From contig CAUJGJ010000214.1 of NCBI GenBank assembly GCA_963170055.1, positions 26,001 to 90,000 of the forward strand: a stretch of DNA of 64,000 nt, read 5' to 3'. The notes below the pieces were generated by a model, which searched no databases, was not told the origin of the DNA, and was given only the letters and a program-made list of their open reading frames with translations. Made by a program: the position numbers and the translations under genes. Shown here piece by piece: positions 49,456-62,300 of the stretch. How positions within the stretch are numbered: position 1 is the first letter of the stretch; each line of letters begins with the position of its first letter. The stretch comes from Halisarca cf. caerulea. Lineage: Eukaryota > Porifera > Demospongiae > Chondrillida > Halisarcidae.

Positions 49456-50190
49456 GCATGTGGAACATGTTCAGATTGTTATCATAAGGTTCACTGGAGT
49501 GCATAGTGATAAAATTTAATGTTTGCCGCATGAATTTGTTATTTGTCACGCGGTTCGCCCATGAATCAGTCCTAATTCGTCAACCTGGCCGTCAAGATTG
49601 CATCACAAAACATCACAGGGGCATAATTATCACATGATGTTCTCGTGATTGAGCTTCTTGATCGCCTTCTTGTTGGACATGTCACAAAAGCGTCGGTGGG
49701 CGGTGGGAAAGAGCTTTTCAAAGGACGAAATCTCGCTTAAAAGTGAGTTTTTGATAAAATCTAGCGATTCCATGTTGCGGGAGTTGAAACTTGAAGGTTG
49801 GACGAAATTCAGACTTTCAGTAGTTTTGCTCTTGCGATCTTTTATAATATATTGCTCATGAATGGAAGAGATTATTCACTCCCGCAACATACAATCGCTA
49901 GATAATCCAGTTTACTGTGGTACTTATAGGTTTGCTGTTCGCCGTTGAGCTTTTCCCAGTGCCCACCGGCGTTTTTGTTCTCTTCGTATACGTTGTCTTT
50001 CAGGTATTGTAAATTGCTCGAAATTATAAAGAACCTTAAAACGCTTACAAATATTGACAAAAACATAATATTGTTCATGTTCAAATAACTTAAAAGGCTG
50101 AATCGTTCATCATCAGCAGAAAAAAAAAAGATACAAAGCTTGGTAAGTAGATCGCGCCATTTTGGCCCTAATTGGACATGTACCACATGC
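49456..50190. mobile_element. GCATG-family MITE, type c, uninterrupted
   Basis: GCATGTGGAACATGTTC at the left, GGACATGTACCACATGC at the right, 735 bp. It is the empty-site reference for 12647-13513. Confidence 0.7.
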
Positions 50191-50194
50191 GCAT

Positions 50195-50755
50195 ATTGCC
50201 CTTACCGAAGTGTTTGAAGTGTGTGATCTCTGCAATGATTGATGCGTCGTAAGCGAGAGGAACTCAGTGGAGGAAGAACATTAGGCGAAGAAGACAGACA
50301 GTTTAACGAAGTATAATATCGGCGGTTTAAGAGAAGCGAACTGGATATTCAGTGCCCGATCGACGACATCGAAGAACAAGGTGTGTAATCTATGTTCAAT
50401 CTTAAATTCAAATAGAAAAGCCGATTCTACTAACTTGAGTACCTTACAAAAGAACGATCGATCTATGTTTGAGCCTTCAAAAAACGCGCTTGAAGCCTTT
50501 TATCAACTGCAAAATAGCAGGGCGATTTCGCCGTGAATTACATAAGTACTGCAGTTCGCAATACCTACTATCGATCGTGAATACGATCTTCTGAGCTCCC
50601 TTACACAACAATATGTACGTAACATTAACTTTTGATAAATAAAGGCTTTCATATGTTGTAAAAGTAGAACAAATATCGAGCAGCGCAATCGCCCTTGCTT
50701 CTTTACTGAAACTATACGTCAAGAAATGTCACGCGCATGTCACATGATCGAAGCC
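50195..50755. repeat. Dispersed repeat, inverted copy of 4951-5520
   Basis: Shares its length with 4951-5520 in the opposite orientation. No supported gene. Confidence 0.6.
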
Positions 50756-51383
50756 TTACACACCCCTAAATTCCTGCCTATTAACACAATAGTGGGACTT
50801 TGGACATGTCCCACATGCGCTCCTACATTCATTCCAATTTAAAGATTTTGTAGCAAGGTTCTCAACTGCATTTACTACTGTATAGTAACACTCTACTGAA
50901 TGGAATGCAGAAATGGCCCCTTTTTGGCGAAACAGACATTTTCCATGATGTTTTGCTCAATGTATGTGTATATGATGTAAGCATCATGGAACGTCCTGTC
51001 CTGTCTGTACATGAAAATCAAACATAACATTTTTATTGATGCTCAGTGATAAGGTAATAACGTTGCTGCAAAATAGTGGAAATGTAAACAACTTACTCCA
51101 CCCAGCCCACAATCCAAGCAATTTACAGTCAGTTATTAGCACCCTGTGTATTTGGCTACATAGAGAGCATCAATTTACTTTACTTTCTAATTTTCCATGT
51201 ATATACGTGTCGTCTCACTCTTTACCATAAATTAAATATATTGTGATTCAAGCCTGCCAATATGCTCCATCACTGATTGGCTTTTTGTGTCCCACCATTA
51301 GCCTTACTTCCATTATTAATAGCCTCCTCGTTTTTTTCTCCAGAGCAGTATTCCTTCTAAAAAGTACATAGTGCACTTCCCTT
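50756..51383. other. Intron sequence, no gene seen
   Basis: Contains one isolated GGACATGTCCCACATGC terminus at about 50803-50819 and otherwise nothing I recognise. Confidence 0.4.
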
Positions 51384-52096
51384 AATACAGTCTTTTTCAA
51401 TTGGTTTAACGCGTTTTTGGTTTCATTCAACGAATGTTGCAATTCATTTAACGGACGTTTCATTCCAATTAATGGATATTTCATTGCAATTAACGGAAGC
51501 GCTATTGTACAAGTTTGGAGTAAATTTGAAGCAAAATCTAAAGGCTAAAAACAAACTTTTCTCAGCGCGCTTCGTTTTCGAATGCTTTCCTTCTTCGTCC
51601 TTGGACAAAGGACGCCTCTTTAGACGGTAGCCCGTGGCTAAAATGCTTCCACAAGGCGCCAAGAAGGACAGGTAACTGTTTCATCCACCATTCACAATCT
51701 TCTTGCACCACACTGCTGAATCTTCGGCTTACACTTTCATATAACCTCTATACTTCTAAACGAAGGGCTTGAAAGTTTGTAAACTTTTCTTTATTTCTGA
51801 TTTCTCCCATCGAAGTGGTACCTCTCGAACAGTTTCTTCGTGAACGCTCAAGTCTTTGTAAACCTCCTAAGGAAAGTGTTAGTATACGAAAACTAAAGTT
51901 TAAGAACTTCAAAAACGAAGTTTCCTGAGTAAAGTTGGGTATTTGAGTAGAAAAAATGCTCCAAACTTGAGCTACAGCGCTTCCGTAAATTGCAATGAAA
52001 AACGCTTCAATTGCAATGGACCTTCCATTAAATGAATTGAAACGTCCGTCAAATGAAATGAAACATCCGTTAAACCAATTGGAAAAGACTGTATTA
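51384..52096. mobile_element. 713-bp MITE with tandem arms, TAATACAGTC ends
   Basis: TAATACAGTCTTTTTCAATT at the left and AATTGGAAAAGACTGTATTA at the right. Next to each end the arms hold tandem units of about 22 bp resembling aattaacggacgtttcattg. Non-coding. Confidence 0.7.
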
Positions 52097-52675
52097 TGCA
52101 CTTATACTATGTATATTGATAGCCTGTCATGCATGCACCTTTCACAGTCCCTCACCGTATAGAAGCACACACACTTTTGATTGTCAAGGAGCTTTTTGGA
52201 GAAAAGTGGTACTTTCTATTACTCTTTTCAGTATGCAGTCATGATTCTTCTTATTGGCAATGTACTTCAATTACTTTGATGTTAATAACCATTATGAAGT
52301 ACTGTAGTACTCCACATTTAGGTTTGGCATGGAAAAACATGGCCGCCATACATCAGTGCAAATTCATCTTTCCTCAAAAACTATAGTGGTGTGAAGAATT
52401 TGATTTTGTATTAAGCTGATTTTGATGCTTTTTGACTGATCAGCTTTATTAATAAATTAAGACAAAGTAATTCAAATTAAAGCTTCATAGGCCAATCTCT
52501 TCAAAGAAATTTAAACGCAGACGGCGATGTATGTGTCTGTAATGCCAGCACCATTTTATGATACTTGTTATTCTTTTAGTTGTTTTTTTGAACTAAGCTA
52601 CAGATCGCCTAGAGGGCTCTAAACAGTTATAGAAATTCTTCGACATGCTAGATCGATTAGGATAAGTTTTAACTT
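52097..52675. other. Intron sequence, no gene seen
   Basis: No supported exon or element ends. Confidence 0.4.
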
Positions 52676-54410
52676 CGCAGGTATAACATGTGCATATTCT
52701 GTAAACAGAGGGGCGTTGTGTGGTTTACAAAGGAATTTGATTTAAAATTTACACGTTTCACTAATGTACATGCGTTAGTCATGTGAATGTTTATGAAGTC
52801 GGCTTGAAATATAGGCCTTCTATTTCTCAAACCGAAGTGAATTGTATCGAATTTCGCAATAGTCTGCACATTTCGTATTTTCAAAACGTTCTACGCAGGT
52901 AAGTTATGTCCAATTTTGCCATAAAACAAAATGGCGGCCGATTCTGAACGTCTTGAATTCAAGGCCTTGTTTTAACTTTTTGTAGATGCCAAGCCTCAAA
53001 ACCCAGCATAAACAGAGAGTATAACCTTTATATGTTATGCATATGTACATAAAGCAACCAATAACCTTTTGAAATTTCTGTTTGACCGATTTTCCGTCAC
53101 CATATGAAAATAGTAAAGATTCAAAAACGCGGTCGAGAAAATCTCCGAGTTTGAGCACACAAGTCAATTCACAAGACACAACATGTCCTTATCTTACTTC
53201 CCTGGTTATGGGAGAGCAATAGTCCATTCCTCCGCTGTTATGTCCTAGTACGGTAGTAACAGCAAACGGCTTGACATAAACTGAACAGAAAGATGTACAG
53301 TCTTCCCATAACCAGCATTTGAATTTCGGTCTTTAAGGGATAATCTGACGTAGTTTCAAACATACAGACCAAAGTTTGCTCGACCGCGTTTTTGGACATA
53401 ACTTTCTTATGGACAAGAGTTCTTCTCTAGCCTTGGTCACATGTTCATCACGTGTTCTCGAGTGTAGAGAGGCTAATTTATACGCAGTACATACGGTCAA
53501 AACTTCGAAGGCGAGTCAGAACTTTCGAAGCTCGATCGCTCGCAAATTTGCAAATTTGGACTTTACTACCATCCATTTGCTAACTTGGTCGGCCAGAATC
53601 CCTTCTATTGATGGTGCAACCATTCAAATCTTGAATATTAGCGAGATGGTCACACGGTAAGAACGTGATAATTTGTATTAGGCGTGACGATTTAATCGCA
53701 TACCTGTCAAAACCACAAGATACCCTTTGCAACCACGAATCTGCCATAACCTACCTGCGTAATAGTTATTCGTTCGTGCTAGAAGAAATATCAATGTCAC
53801 CAATTGTTACCATTGCTCGGTGACGTCATCATATCGCATGACAGCCTTGTGACAAATGGTGAGAGAGAGACTTTTGCAACGAGTGAATTTCTTTCAAAAA
53901 CCCGGTTATCTAAACGGTTGTGTAGAGGAGCCATGTCGCGGGAGTTTGATCACGATAGGTAAAACTAAATTTTTACCGCTGTCGATTTTGATAGCATGCT
54001 CCATTCCCGACATGTGCACAAGTTTGTGGTTTTACTCTGTGTCAAAAACAACATTTTGATGGACATCTCAGGAACGAAAGAGAATGGTAAGTTCGACAGC
54101 GGTGAAAATTTAGATATTGATGTTAGAAAGGTCTTGACGAAGTATGGCTGTTCTAAACGATGGTTTACATGACCGGGTTTTGCACTAAAGTTTTTTTTTA
54201 AGGTCCGAATCTGTTGTCGTTTTTTCATCTTTGTGAAGTATTAACAACAAAGTTAAGTGAACTGTTGTAGCATTGAATAGTCATATCGATGTTCTGTATG
54301 CTTTTTGTATTCCATAAATACACTAAATGCAAGAAAAGTGGGGGTTGATTTCAGGCGACTTTAGGGTGGCCATTTTGTTAACACTGCACATGTGCACATG
54401 TCACACCTGT
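52676..54410. mobile_element. CACAGGTATAAC-end MITE split by a CGCAGG MITE
   Basis: Homologous to 12647-13513, with CGCAGGTATAACATGTGC at the left and ACATGTCACACCTG at the right. Interrupted at 52894-53759. Confidence 0.65.
52894..53759. mobile_element. CGCAGG-family MITE, TA duplication
   Basis: CGCAGGTAAGTTATGTCC and TGCCATAACCTACCTGCG ends with TA at 52892-52893 and 53760-53761. The uninterrupted sequence is at about 12855-12870. Carries the empty TTAA site for 18111-18779. Confidence 0.8.
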
Positions 54411-54427
54411 GTTTGGACAGATAACAC

Positions 54428-55650
54428 CACAGGGGCATTATAGCATATTTCAGAATGTGGGGATTTTAGGTGACAAAGTATTGGAATGTAGGGAATTTGT
54501 CACCTTTTTCCTACACGTCATGACTATCTCTTAGGAAAACGTCACATATGTCATCACAAGTTGCATAATCTCTGTCTGTAGCGGGAAGTGTTTGCATATT
54601 GCGGGAGCTACGATTTGAACTTTTGTGCCGCCAAATCCGTCATTTTAAAGCTTTTAAAAGATGGATATGGTGATTAAAAGTATCAAATACCACATATGGA
54701 CAATTTGCGTACACAAAAGTTGCAATCAAGAACCTTTCGCGCAAAGATATTCACCCAAAATCCCCGAAATTGGTATCTGAAGCCTAATTACTTCACTAAA
54801 GTATCCAAGCAATATCAGAATCATACGATAACATCAAGAGTTACCCTATTAATAGTGATGGTGAGAGGATTTTAGAATAAAATAATACGAAGATCAGTTA
54901 AAATGACTGTAACTCACCAATAATCGTTCGCAAACAAAGATCGATTAATCAGAATCAAAGATTTAGTGTCCAACTTCCTTCGCTGAGAAAAACTAAACAA
55001 AAGATGAAACTAACTTTGATATCGTAAATATAACAGTAACATAGCAAATTTTCATGCGTGTGACCAACTTGGAATGATACGTAACGTCATCAATGATGTC
55101 ACATTAAGATGGCGGCTGTCAACTTGTTTCAAAAAGAATGTAGAATCCACACGTCTAGATGGCCCTTCTTTGCGACGGAGACTGCAAAAACTATTTCAAA
55201 GTACCCTTGTGCATTCGTTCATTCTGAGCGGAGAAAATATAACCAGGTATGCAAAAGATATAAGCATTTTTATGGTTGAATTTTCACTATTTTACAGTGG
55301 AAAAGTACATTTTTGGTTATATCTATGTCATTTGGGGTTATATATTTTCCGCTCAGGAATACCTTATGCAGTCGACTTTACTCTTTCATTTGATACTAGT
55401 TTTGCCCCTATTGAAGCACTTCTAGACGTGCGGACATTGACATTTACTGCAAAAACAGTATTCTTTTAAAATTCTTATTTACTTATTTTCGCATACAATA
55501 TGGGCTTTTTTGGTTTAATGTTTCGATGATAAGCATTAAAATGTGTAGAAGATTTAAAATGAGCCAGAAATTATTTCTGCGAGTCAGAATCGTGATGCAT
55601 TTATCACCCCTTTTAGGCGGCAGCCATTTTTTAAAAATAATGAGCCTGTG
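54428..55650 (+). mobile_element. 1.2-kb repeat with CACAGG/CCTGTG ends, copy 3
   Basis: CACAGGGGCATTATAGC at the left and AATGAGCCTGTG at the right; body matches 35983-37195. It contains no transposase. Confidence 0.7.
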
Positions 55651-55798
55651 GCATGTCACAATTTTCATCAACAATCATTCAATTGTACAATGTTTCGCCC
55701 ACTTGGGCTTCTTCAGGTACTGTTGTGTGTACCCGAAGAAGCCCAAGTGGGCAAAACGTTGTACAATTGAATGATTGATGATGAAAATTGTGACATGC
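55651..55798. repeat. 148-bp foldback abutting the 1.2-kb repeat
   Basis: gcatgtcacaattttcatca at the left pairs with its complement at the right. Arms are about 65 bp, including cccacttgggcttcttc, around a short loop. Confidence 0.8.
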
Positions 55799-56759
55799 GT
55801 TATCTGTCCAAAGTTAAAACTTATCCTAAGGGCTCTAAACAAGTTATTTATATAGTGGCCACATATTTTTTATGGGAATCCAAAATGCAGCTGATCTTGA
55901 GGCATAAACAAAGTAAGGGTAACAAATTAGTGCCCTTACCAGTAGGGGTAACAAATTAGGTGCACGCCTCTACAGGCTACCCAATAACAATAAAACACTG
56001 AAATATACCATATACATTTCTGGGTCCCTGGTTTGTTGTTGGTACACCAAAGAGCAAACTGCAACTGATCTAAATGAGGTAATCTTGGCATCCTCGTGTT
56101 TGCCTTTCCTGAGATATATCCCATTTCTGGTTCAAAATCTGAGTAGCTCCAATGAAATGTCCAAGATTTAGCACAATAATAAACTTTGTTTACAATTTCT
56201 CCAGATTTGTTATGAAAACAGTGAAAAAGCTATGACACAACGGAGACTAACTTAAAAATAATTGGACATTACAAAAAATAACCTGTTTCTATAGATATCA
56301 TCTCTTGCCAGTGAGCTCCAATTGTTAGTGTATAAAGTGCCACTGTATATAACTGCAGTATGTAACAGTTTGTACAGTGTGTACTCAGTCCAACTAAACT
56401 CTGTCTAAACCTATATACCCGCTAGCCTCATGTATGTATAGCCCTATGCTCATCAGCCCTAGATATGCCCGTCTTGCCCTTTGCTGCCTAGCCCTGTGCC
56501 TGTTTCACAACTTATACCCTAGCTTGTTCCAAGTATTTTTGGAGGATGTTTTTTGATGAGGCCTTTTTATACTGTTCTGTGTCAATCCCACATCCTTTAC
56601 CATTATTTTGAATGGTTTCATGCACCCTTATAATTACAATGAAATACGGATAAATAGGGATGATTTTCAATTCTACAAAACACTGGAACAAGGTAACTAA
56701 AGGTTGTTTGCTGCACAGGGCTACATAAATGGGCACAAAGATAGACATACACAGGGCTA
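55799..56759. other. Intron sequence with gggctagac-type repeat
   Basis: 55799-56340 has nothing I recognise. 56345-56759 is degenerate gggctagac palindrome sequence related to 29740-30560. Confidence 0.5.
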
Positions 56760-57629
56760 CGCAGGTAAGTTATGGCAGATTCGTGTTTGCAAAGGGCGTT
56801 TTGTGGTTTTCACAGGTATGCGATTAAATTGTAACGCCCAATACTAATTATCACGTTGTAGCCGTGTGACCCCTTGATAGTTTTCAAGATTTCAACGGTT
56901 TCACCAGCAACAGAAAGGATTATGGCCTTTCATTTTAGCAAATGGATGGTAATGGAGTGAGAAATTGCAGATCTGTGAGTATTCGAGCTTCGAAATCTCC
57001 AACTTACCTCCAAAGTTATGATCGTAATTGCAGCATATATATTAGCCTCCACAACACTGAGAACACGTGGTGTCCACGTGACCAAGGGTGAAAGAAGCAC
57101 TCTTGTGCATAGAAAAGTTATGGCAAAAATGGCAGAGAACTAGACCTTGACCCCTAAACTTTGTCAGGTTATTCCTAAAGTGCCAAACTTACAATGTGGG
57201 AAGATTGTCTGTTATACCATTCGGTTTATGCATCACCTTTTGTTACTACAACCGTTCTGTTGGAGAAGAAATCTTTTGACATAACAGCCGTGGAATGGAG
57301 CAGCGCCTTCCCATATCCAAAAATGTAAGTTTGGGATATGTTCTGTCTTGTGAATCGACTTGTGTATCAAAACTCAGAGGTTTTCCTTTCCGCCTTTTTG
57401 TGTATTTGCTAATTTTGATATGGTTGAAAAATAGCGACCATGCAACAGGTACAACATGTTTTCGGTGCTTTAAATGACACACGAGTAAAATATGAATGTT
57501 CAGTTTGCTATCTGTATGGTTTCTTGGGGGTTGCAACCTTCAGGAAGCTAAAACAAAGTGTTTAATTTGAAGCGTTCGGAAACGGCAGCCATTTTGTTTT
57601 ATGGCAAAATCTGCCATAACATACCTGCG
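56760..57629. mobile_element. CGCAGG-family MITE, TA duplication in gggctagg repeat
   Basis: CGCAGGTAAGTTATGGCAG at the left and CTGCCATAACATACCTGCG at the right, flanked by TA. The uninterrupted repeat phrase gggctaggtgggca occurs at about 29866-29880. Full-length match to 4075-4950. Confidence 0.8.
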
Positions 57630-57785
57630 TAGGTGGGCATAGTGCTAAATGGACATGCACTAGACAGCTGGAGTTTGGTTGGACTGGGTGCAGTGTGCAA
57701 ATTCCCGCAATCCGCTTCATATTTATACAGCACTGCTCTAGCTTGTAAAATATCACAGTGACCATTAATGTTTTAATCATTATAG

Positions 57786-57935
57786 AATTTTATGCTTCAA
57801 GCAAGGAATGAGCAAAAGAATCTGCGTGCATGGTTGGAAGCTTCGAGAGTATCTATGAAGAAAAGGACACAAGAATTAATTCAGGAAAATAATAGAATTC
57901 TAGCTGTTCAAAGGAAGAAATGTGTGGAAAAGGAG
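57786..57935 (+). CDS. Coiled-coil gene exon 14, last one seen
   Basis: The acceptor attatag precedes 57786 and the donor gtatgc follows 57935. The 50 residues include KKRTQELIQENNRIL and end VEKE. Phase 0. No stop codon or later exon was found before the retrotransposon at 59103, so the gene should continue past the window. Confidence 0.8.
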
Positions 57936-58830
57936 GTATGCATGGATTTGAATGAATACTGTTGAACCGTTTACATTTGTTAGTATTGAGTGTGGAAGGA
58001 ATATATATTCTTTTTATACAGGTATAAATAAATATCTGCATTACTTAGACTACAGTAACTGTATATAACTTAAAGATATAAGTGTTATACCTGCTTATGC
58101 ATACCAGTGCATACTACTATGGTGATAGCAGATGATATATGATAGATATATTGCACTATAGATATGAATAAGTGATAGGATGAAGTAAATTGTTCACTTC
58201 ACCTGGTATACACTGTCTAGCCCTATGCCAGTGCAGACATATGCCCAGCTAGCGAGCCCTATGCCTAATATCTGTATCCCTATATACCAGTCTGGCCCCA
58301 CACTTGTCTAGCCCTATATATAATATTATGCCCATATAGTCCTAATATGCCTATCTAGCTCCATGCAGCAAACATTCCTACCTTGTTTCAGTGCCTTTGT
58401 GAAATGTCTACATACTTTTTTACAGTTTAAATGTTCATGTACAATAAGGTCTTCATGTGTACATATGCACATATTAGATATACACTCATATATTATACAC
58501 ATGTGCATATTACACATAATAGGGGAGAAGGCAGCCTTTGGCTGCCTTCAGCCCTAGTTCGGGTGGCGGGTGCAACCTTATATCAGGTGAAGAGGTTATA
58601 TCAAGTGTTCCTGAATTTAATATTGAGTTGGGTGTAAAATTTCTATATCAAGAGCGAGCTCATAGTAAGCTAGTGCTATGCTGTAACAATTGTTGCATAG
58701 GCCAATGTTCAGTCTTTGACCACCCTTTCCCCTAGTTGGTCACGCGGGTGCAATTCTTATGCCACGGGTATAGTAGTTACATTCAAAACTGCATCGGAGC
58801 TACTTTTATTACGTGCACTCTTTCTCTCTC
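57936..58830. other. Sequence after exon 14, no further exon found
   Basis: AT-rich DNA with a gggctagac-type repeat near 58200-58370. No splice-bounded phase-0 exon was found. Confidence 0.4.
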
Positions 58831-58831
58831 A

Positions 58832-58941
58832 CACACACATGCACACACACATGTACACACACACACACAAACACACATGTATACACACCCACCCATACAC
58901 ACACACTTGCTCCACACACGCACACACAAACACACGCATGT

Positions 58942-58986
<45 letters not shown>
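58832..58986. repeat. (CA)n microsatellite
   Basis: Interrupted CA tract just before a CGCAGG terminus; its HTHT and CVCV frames are not genes. Confidence 0.95.
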
Positions 58987-58988
<2 letters not shown>

Positions 58989-59102
58989 CGCAGGTATGTT
59001 ATGGCAGATTTTATGACAAAGTCAGAATGGCCGCCACTACGATCATGACCGTAATTGCACCCTTATTTTCTTCGTAGATACTTTATAAAAAGTGTATAAA
59101 AC
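58989..59102. repeat. CGCAGG-family MITE left end, split by the retrotransposon
   Basis: CGCAGGTATGTTATGGCAG begins here; the sequence breaks at the retrotransposon and resumes at 63422. The right end is not in the window. Confidence 0.55.
59098..59102. repeat. Target-site duplication AAAAC, left
   Basis: AAAAC directly precedes the left LTR and is repeated at 63422-63426. Confidence 0.9.
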
Positions 59103-59305
59103 TGTTATATCTGAGCTCCAGCCAACACGACACTTATCACCATTAGTCAAATCTCATTGCAAGACCAAGCATGAAGACACTCAGAAGTTCTTAAATAGAC
59201 AAGCAGATCACCATGGCAACAAGCAAGACTACCAACAGTTCAGAGTGACCAATGAAATCACACCATCACAATAAAGGTCAAACATGAGGTCAATCACACA
59301 TAACA
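59103..59305 (-). repeat. Retrotransposon 3' LTR
   Basis: 203 bp, TGTTAT...ATAACA. It differs from the other LTR at one position (C at 59140 against A at 63256). It is the 3' LTR because the element reads on the - strand. Confidence 0.95.
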
Positions 59306-59316
59306 CTTCTTCCCGC
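59306..59316 (-). other. Polypurine tract
   Basis: On the - strand GCGGGAAGAAG lies directly before the 3' LTR, the normal priming site for plus-strand DNA synthesis. Confidence 0.8.
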
Positions 59317-59317
59317 T

Positions 59318-62300
59318 TTAGTTCCATGATGGCTGATATCTGGATGGAGGATGTCTGGTTCTAGTCGATCGTCTTAGTGGTGGTGGACTCCGTGGACTTG
59401 GTGGATTTGGCAGGCAGTCATCATCAATCACATTGTGGCTCGATGTACATCGTCTTCGAATCTGGTCTAGATGCCTGTGAAGGATTCGACCATCTTCACT
59501 CTCTACATCAAAGTTACTGGATCCACTGACAGACACAATACGGGCAGGAATCCACCTCGGTCCTGATGAGTAGTTTCTCACAAAGATTGGATCATCAACT
59601 TCAAACGGTGGTGAATGAGCTTTGTAGCGATCAACTGTTTTCTGCTGCTGGTGCCTGATGCGTTCTTGCAAATCTGGTCGCAATAATTCCAGCTGGGTTC
59701 TTATTCGTCTTTTAAGGAATAGTTCTGAAGGGGATATCCCTGTAGCAGTCGGTGTGCTGCGATGATGAAACAAGAACCTCGCCAGCTTGGTCTCGACATC
59801 TGCTTCGCTATCATCTTTCTTCAGGCCCCGCTTGAATGATTGAACGGCTCTTTCAGCCAGACCATTTGATGATGGATGATATGGAGCGATTGTACGGTGG
59901 TGAATACCATTCTTCTTCACAAATTCGTGGAATTCTGCACTGGTAAATGATGTACCATTGTCAGATACAATTTGTTGTGGTAGACCATATCTTGCAAACA
60001 TTGCTCGAAGCTGCTTGATAGTGTTGGAGGATGTTGCAGATGGTACTGACACAACTTCAATCCATTTGGAATGAGCATCCACAACTACCAAGAACATCTT
60101 TCCAAGGAAGGGTCCAGCATAGTCTATATGGATCCTTGACCACGGTTGGCTCGGCCACTCCCATGGATGGATGGATGCTGGAGGTGGTGACTTTGCATTT
60201 TCCTGACATGATAAGCAAGTCTTCACAGCTTCCTCGATAGCTGAATCAATCCCGGGCCACCAAACAACACTCCTAGCGAGACTCTTTATCCTAGTTATTC
60301 CTGGATGACCTTCATGTAGGAGCTGGAGAACCATCCTTCTTCCTCTCTCTGGAACAACAACCCGGCTTCCCCACAGCAAGCAACGATCTTCCACTGAAAG
60401 CTCATTTCTTCGATGATGGTAGACTCTCAGAGCATCATCAACAGTGGACGGCCATCCTTGGAGTACGTAGGTTGATACCTTAGACAAGGTGGGGTCCTTC
60501 TCCGTCCACATCCTGATTGATGTAGAGGTGATAGGGGAATTATCCAGCAGATCCACAAGGTACAGTGCTTCTCCGGTCATAGGCACATCATCCGGTACTA
60601 ATGGCAGCGGTAACCGACTCAAGGAATCTGCATTAGCAAGATTGGAACAAGACTTATACTTCAAAGAATAATCATATGCACTTAGGGTTAAAGCCCAGCG
60701 CTGAGTGCGAGCTGATGCCATTGTGGAAATATGGCGTGACGGATTGAGAATGCTCTGTAGGGGTTTGTGATCAGAATAAATAACAAACTTCCTCCCATAC
60801 AGATACTGATGGAATTTCTTCACACCCCACACAATGGCCAGGCCTTCCCTCTTAAGCTGTGAGTAGTTCCGTTCTGCTGCAGCCAATGATCTGCTGGCAT
60901 AGGCTATAGGCTGAAGTTGTCCACCACTTCCTGGATGTGACAAGACTGCGCCGAGGCCATAAGGCGAGGCATCGCATTCAAGAACTAGCTCCTTGAGAGG
61001 ATCATAGTGAACAAGTAAGCACTCGGAAGTAAGATTCGATTTTGCTGTTTGAAATGCTTCTTCCTGGGCAGTTGTCCACTCCCACTTCCTGTTCTTCTCT
61101 AGCAGCTTATGTAGAGGAGCTAGTTGAGAAGCTAGGTTAGGCAGAAACTTGTTGTAGTAGGAGATCATTCCCAAGAAGGATCGGAGTTGACCAACATTCT
61201 GCGGAGCAGGAGCTTCCTTCACAGCCTGAACCTTCTCATCAGTGGGAGCAAGACCTTCTACAGTAATGGAATGACCAAGATACTTAACAGAGGGTGCAAA
61301 GAAAACACACTTACTCTTCTTTAACCTCATTCCACAACTTTCCAATCTGGTCAGAACTTGTTCCAGTGTCTGTAGGTGTTCCTCATCCGATGTACCTGTC
61401 ACAAGGATGTCGTCAATATACACCGAAACATGTGGAATACCAGCTAGCAGGGTCTCCATTGTCCTTTGAAAGATTGATGGTGCAGCAGACACTCCAAATG
61501 GTAACCTTAGATACTGGAAAAGCCCCTTGTGCGTATTGATGGTTGTATACTGCTTGCAAGAGTCTTTCAGTGGTAACTGGAGATAAGCATGGGCAACATC
61601 TAGTTTCGAAAAATGCTTCCCTCCGGCTAAAGATGTGAAGATATCTTCAATCCGGGGCAGTGGATAGGAGTCAAGTTTGGCAACTTTGTTGACAGTCATG
61701 CGATAGTCCCCACATATGCGTACACTTTTGTCAGGCTTGACCACAGGAACAATTGGTGCTGCCCAATCTGCACGTTCCACACGTTGAATCACTCCCTCAT
61801 TCTCAAGGCGTAACAACTCTTCCTCAACTTTAGCCCGTAAGGAATGGGGTACCGGTCGAGAACGACAAAAGATTGGAGTGGAGTCCGGTTGGACGACAAT
61901 GTCTACCTCCTGGTTGTTGAGCTTACCTAGTTCATCACGAAACATCCCAGCATGAGCCTCAAGGATGCTATCCAGATTGGGTGTGATGGACTTCACTAGG
62001 CAAAGCTGTTTCCAGTTCAACCTGAACATAGACAACCAGTCACGACCCAACAAGCTTGGGCCATCTCCTTTAATGACACGTAACCTGATGTTGTCAGCTT
62101 TTTGACTTCCATATTGGACATCAATGGACAGCTGTCCCAAGGCTTCAATACTTTGTCCTGTATAGGTCTTCAGGATGACATTAGTTGGCTGAAGCTGTGG
62201 CTTGGTCTCCTTCAGGAGCTTCTTGTATGTGGCTTCACTGATGAGTGAGACAGCTGCACCAGTGTCTACTTCCATAGGAATCTCTATACCCTGGACTAGC

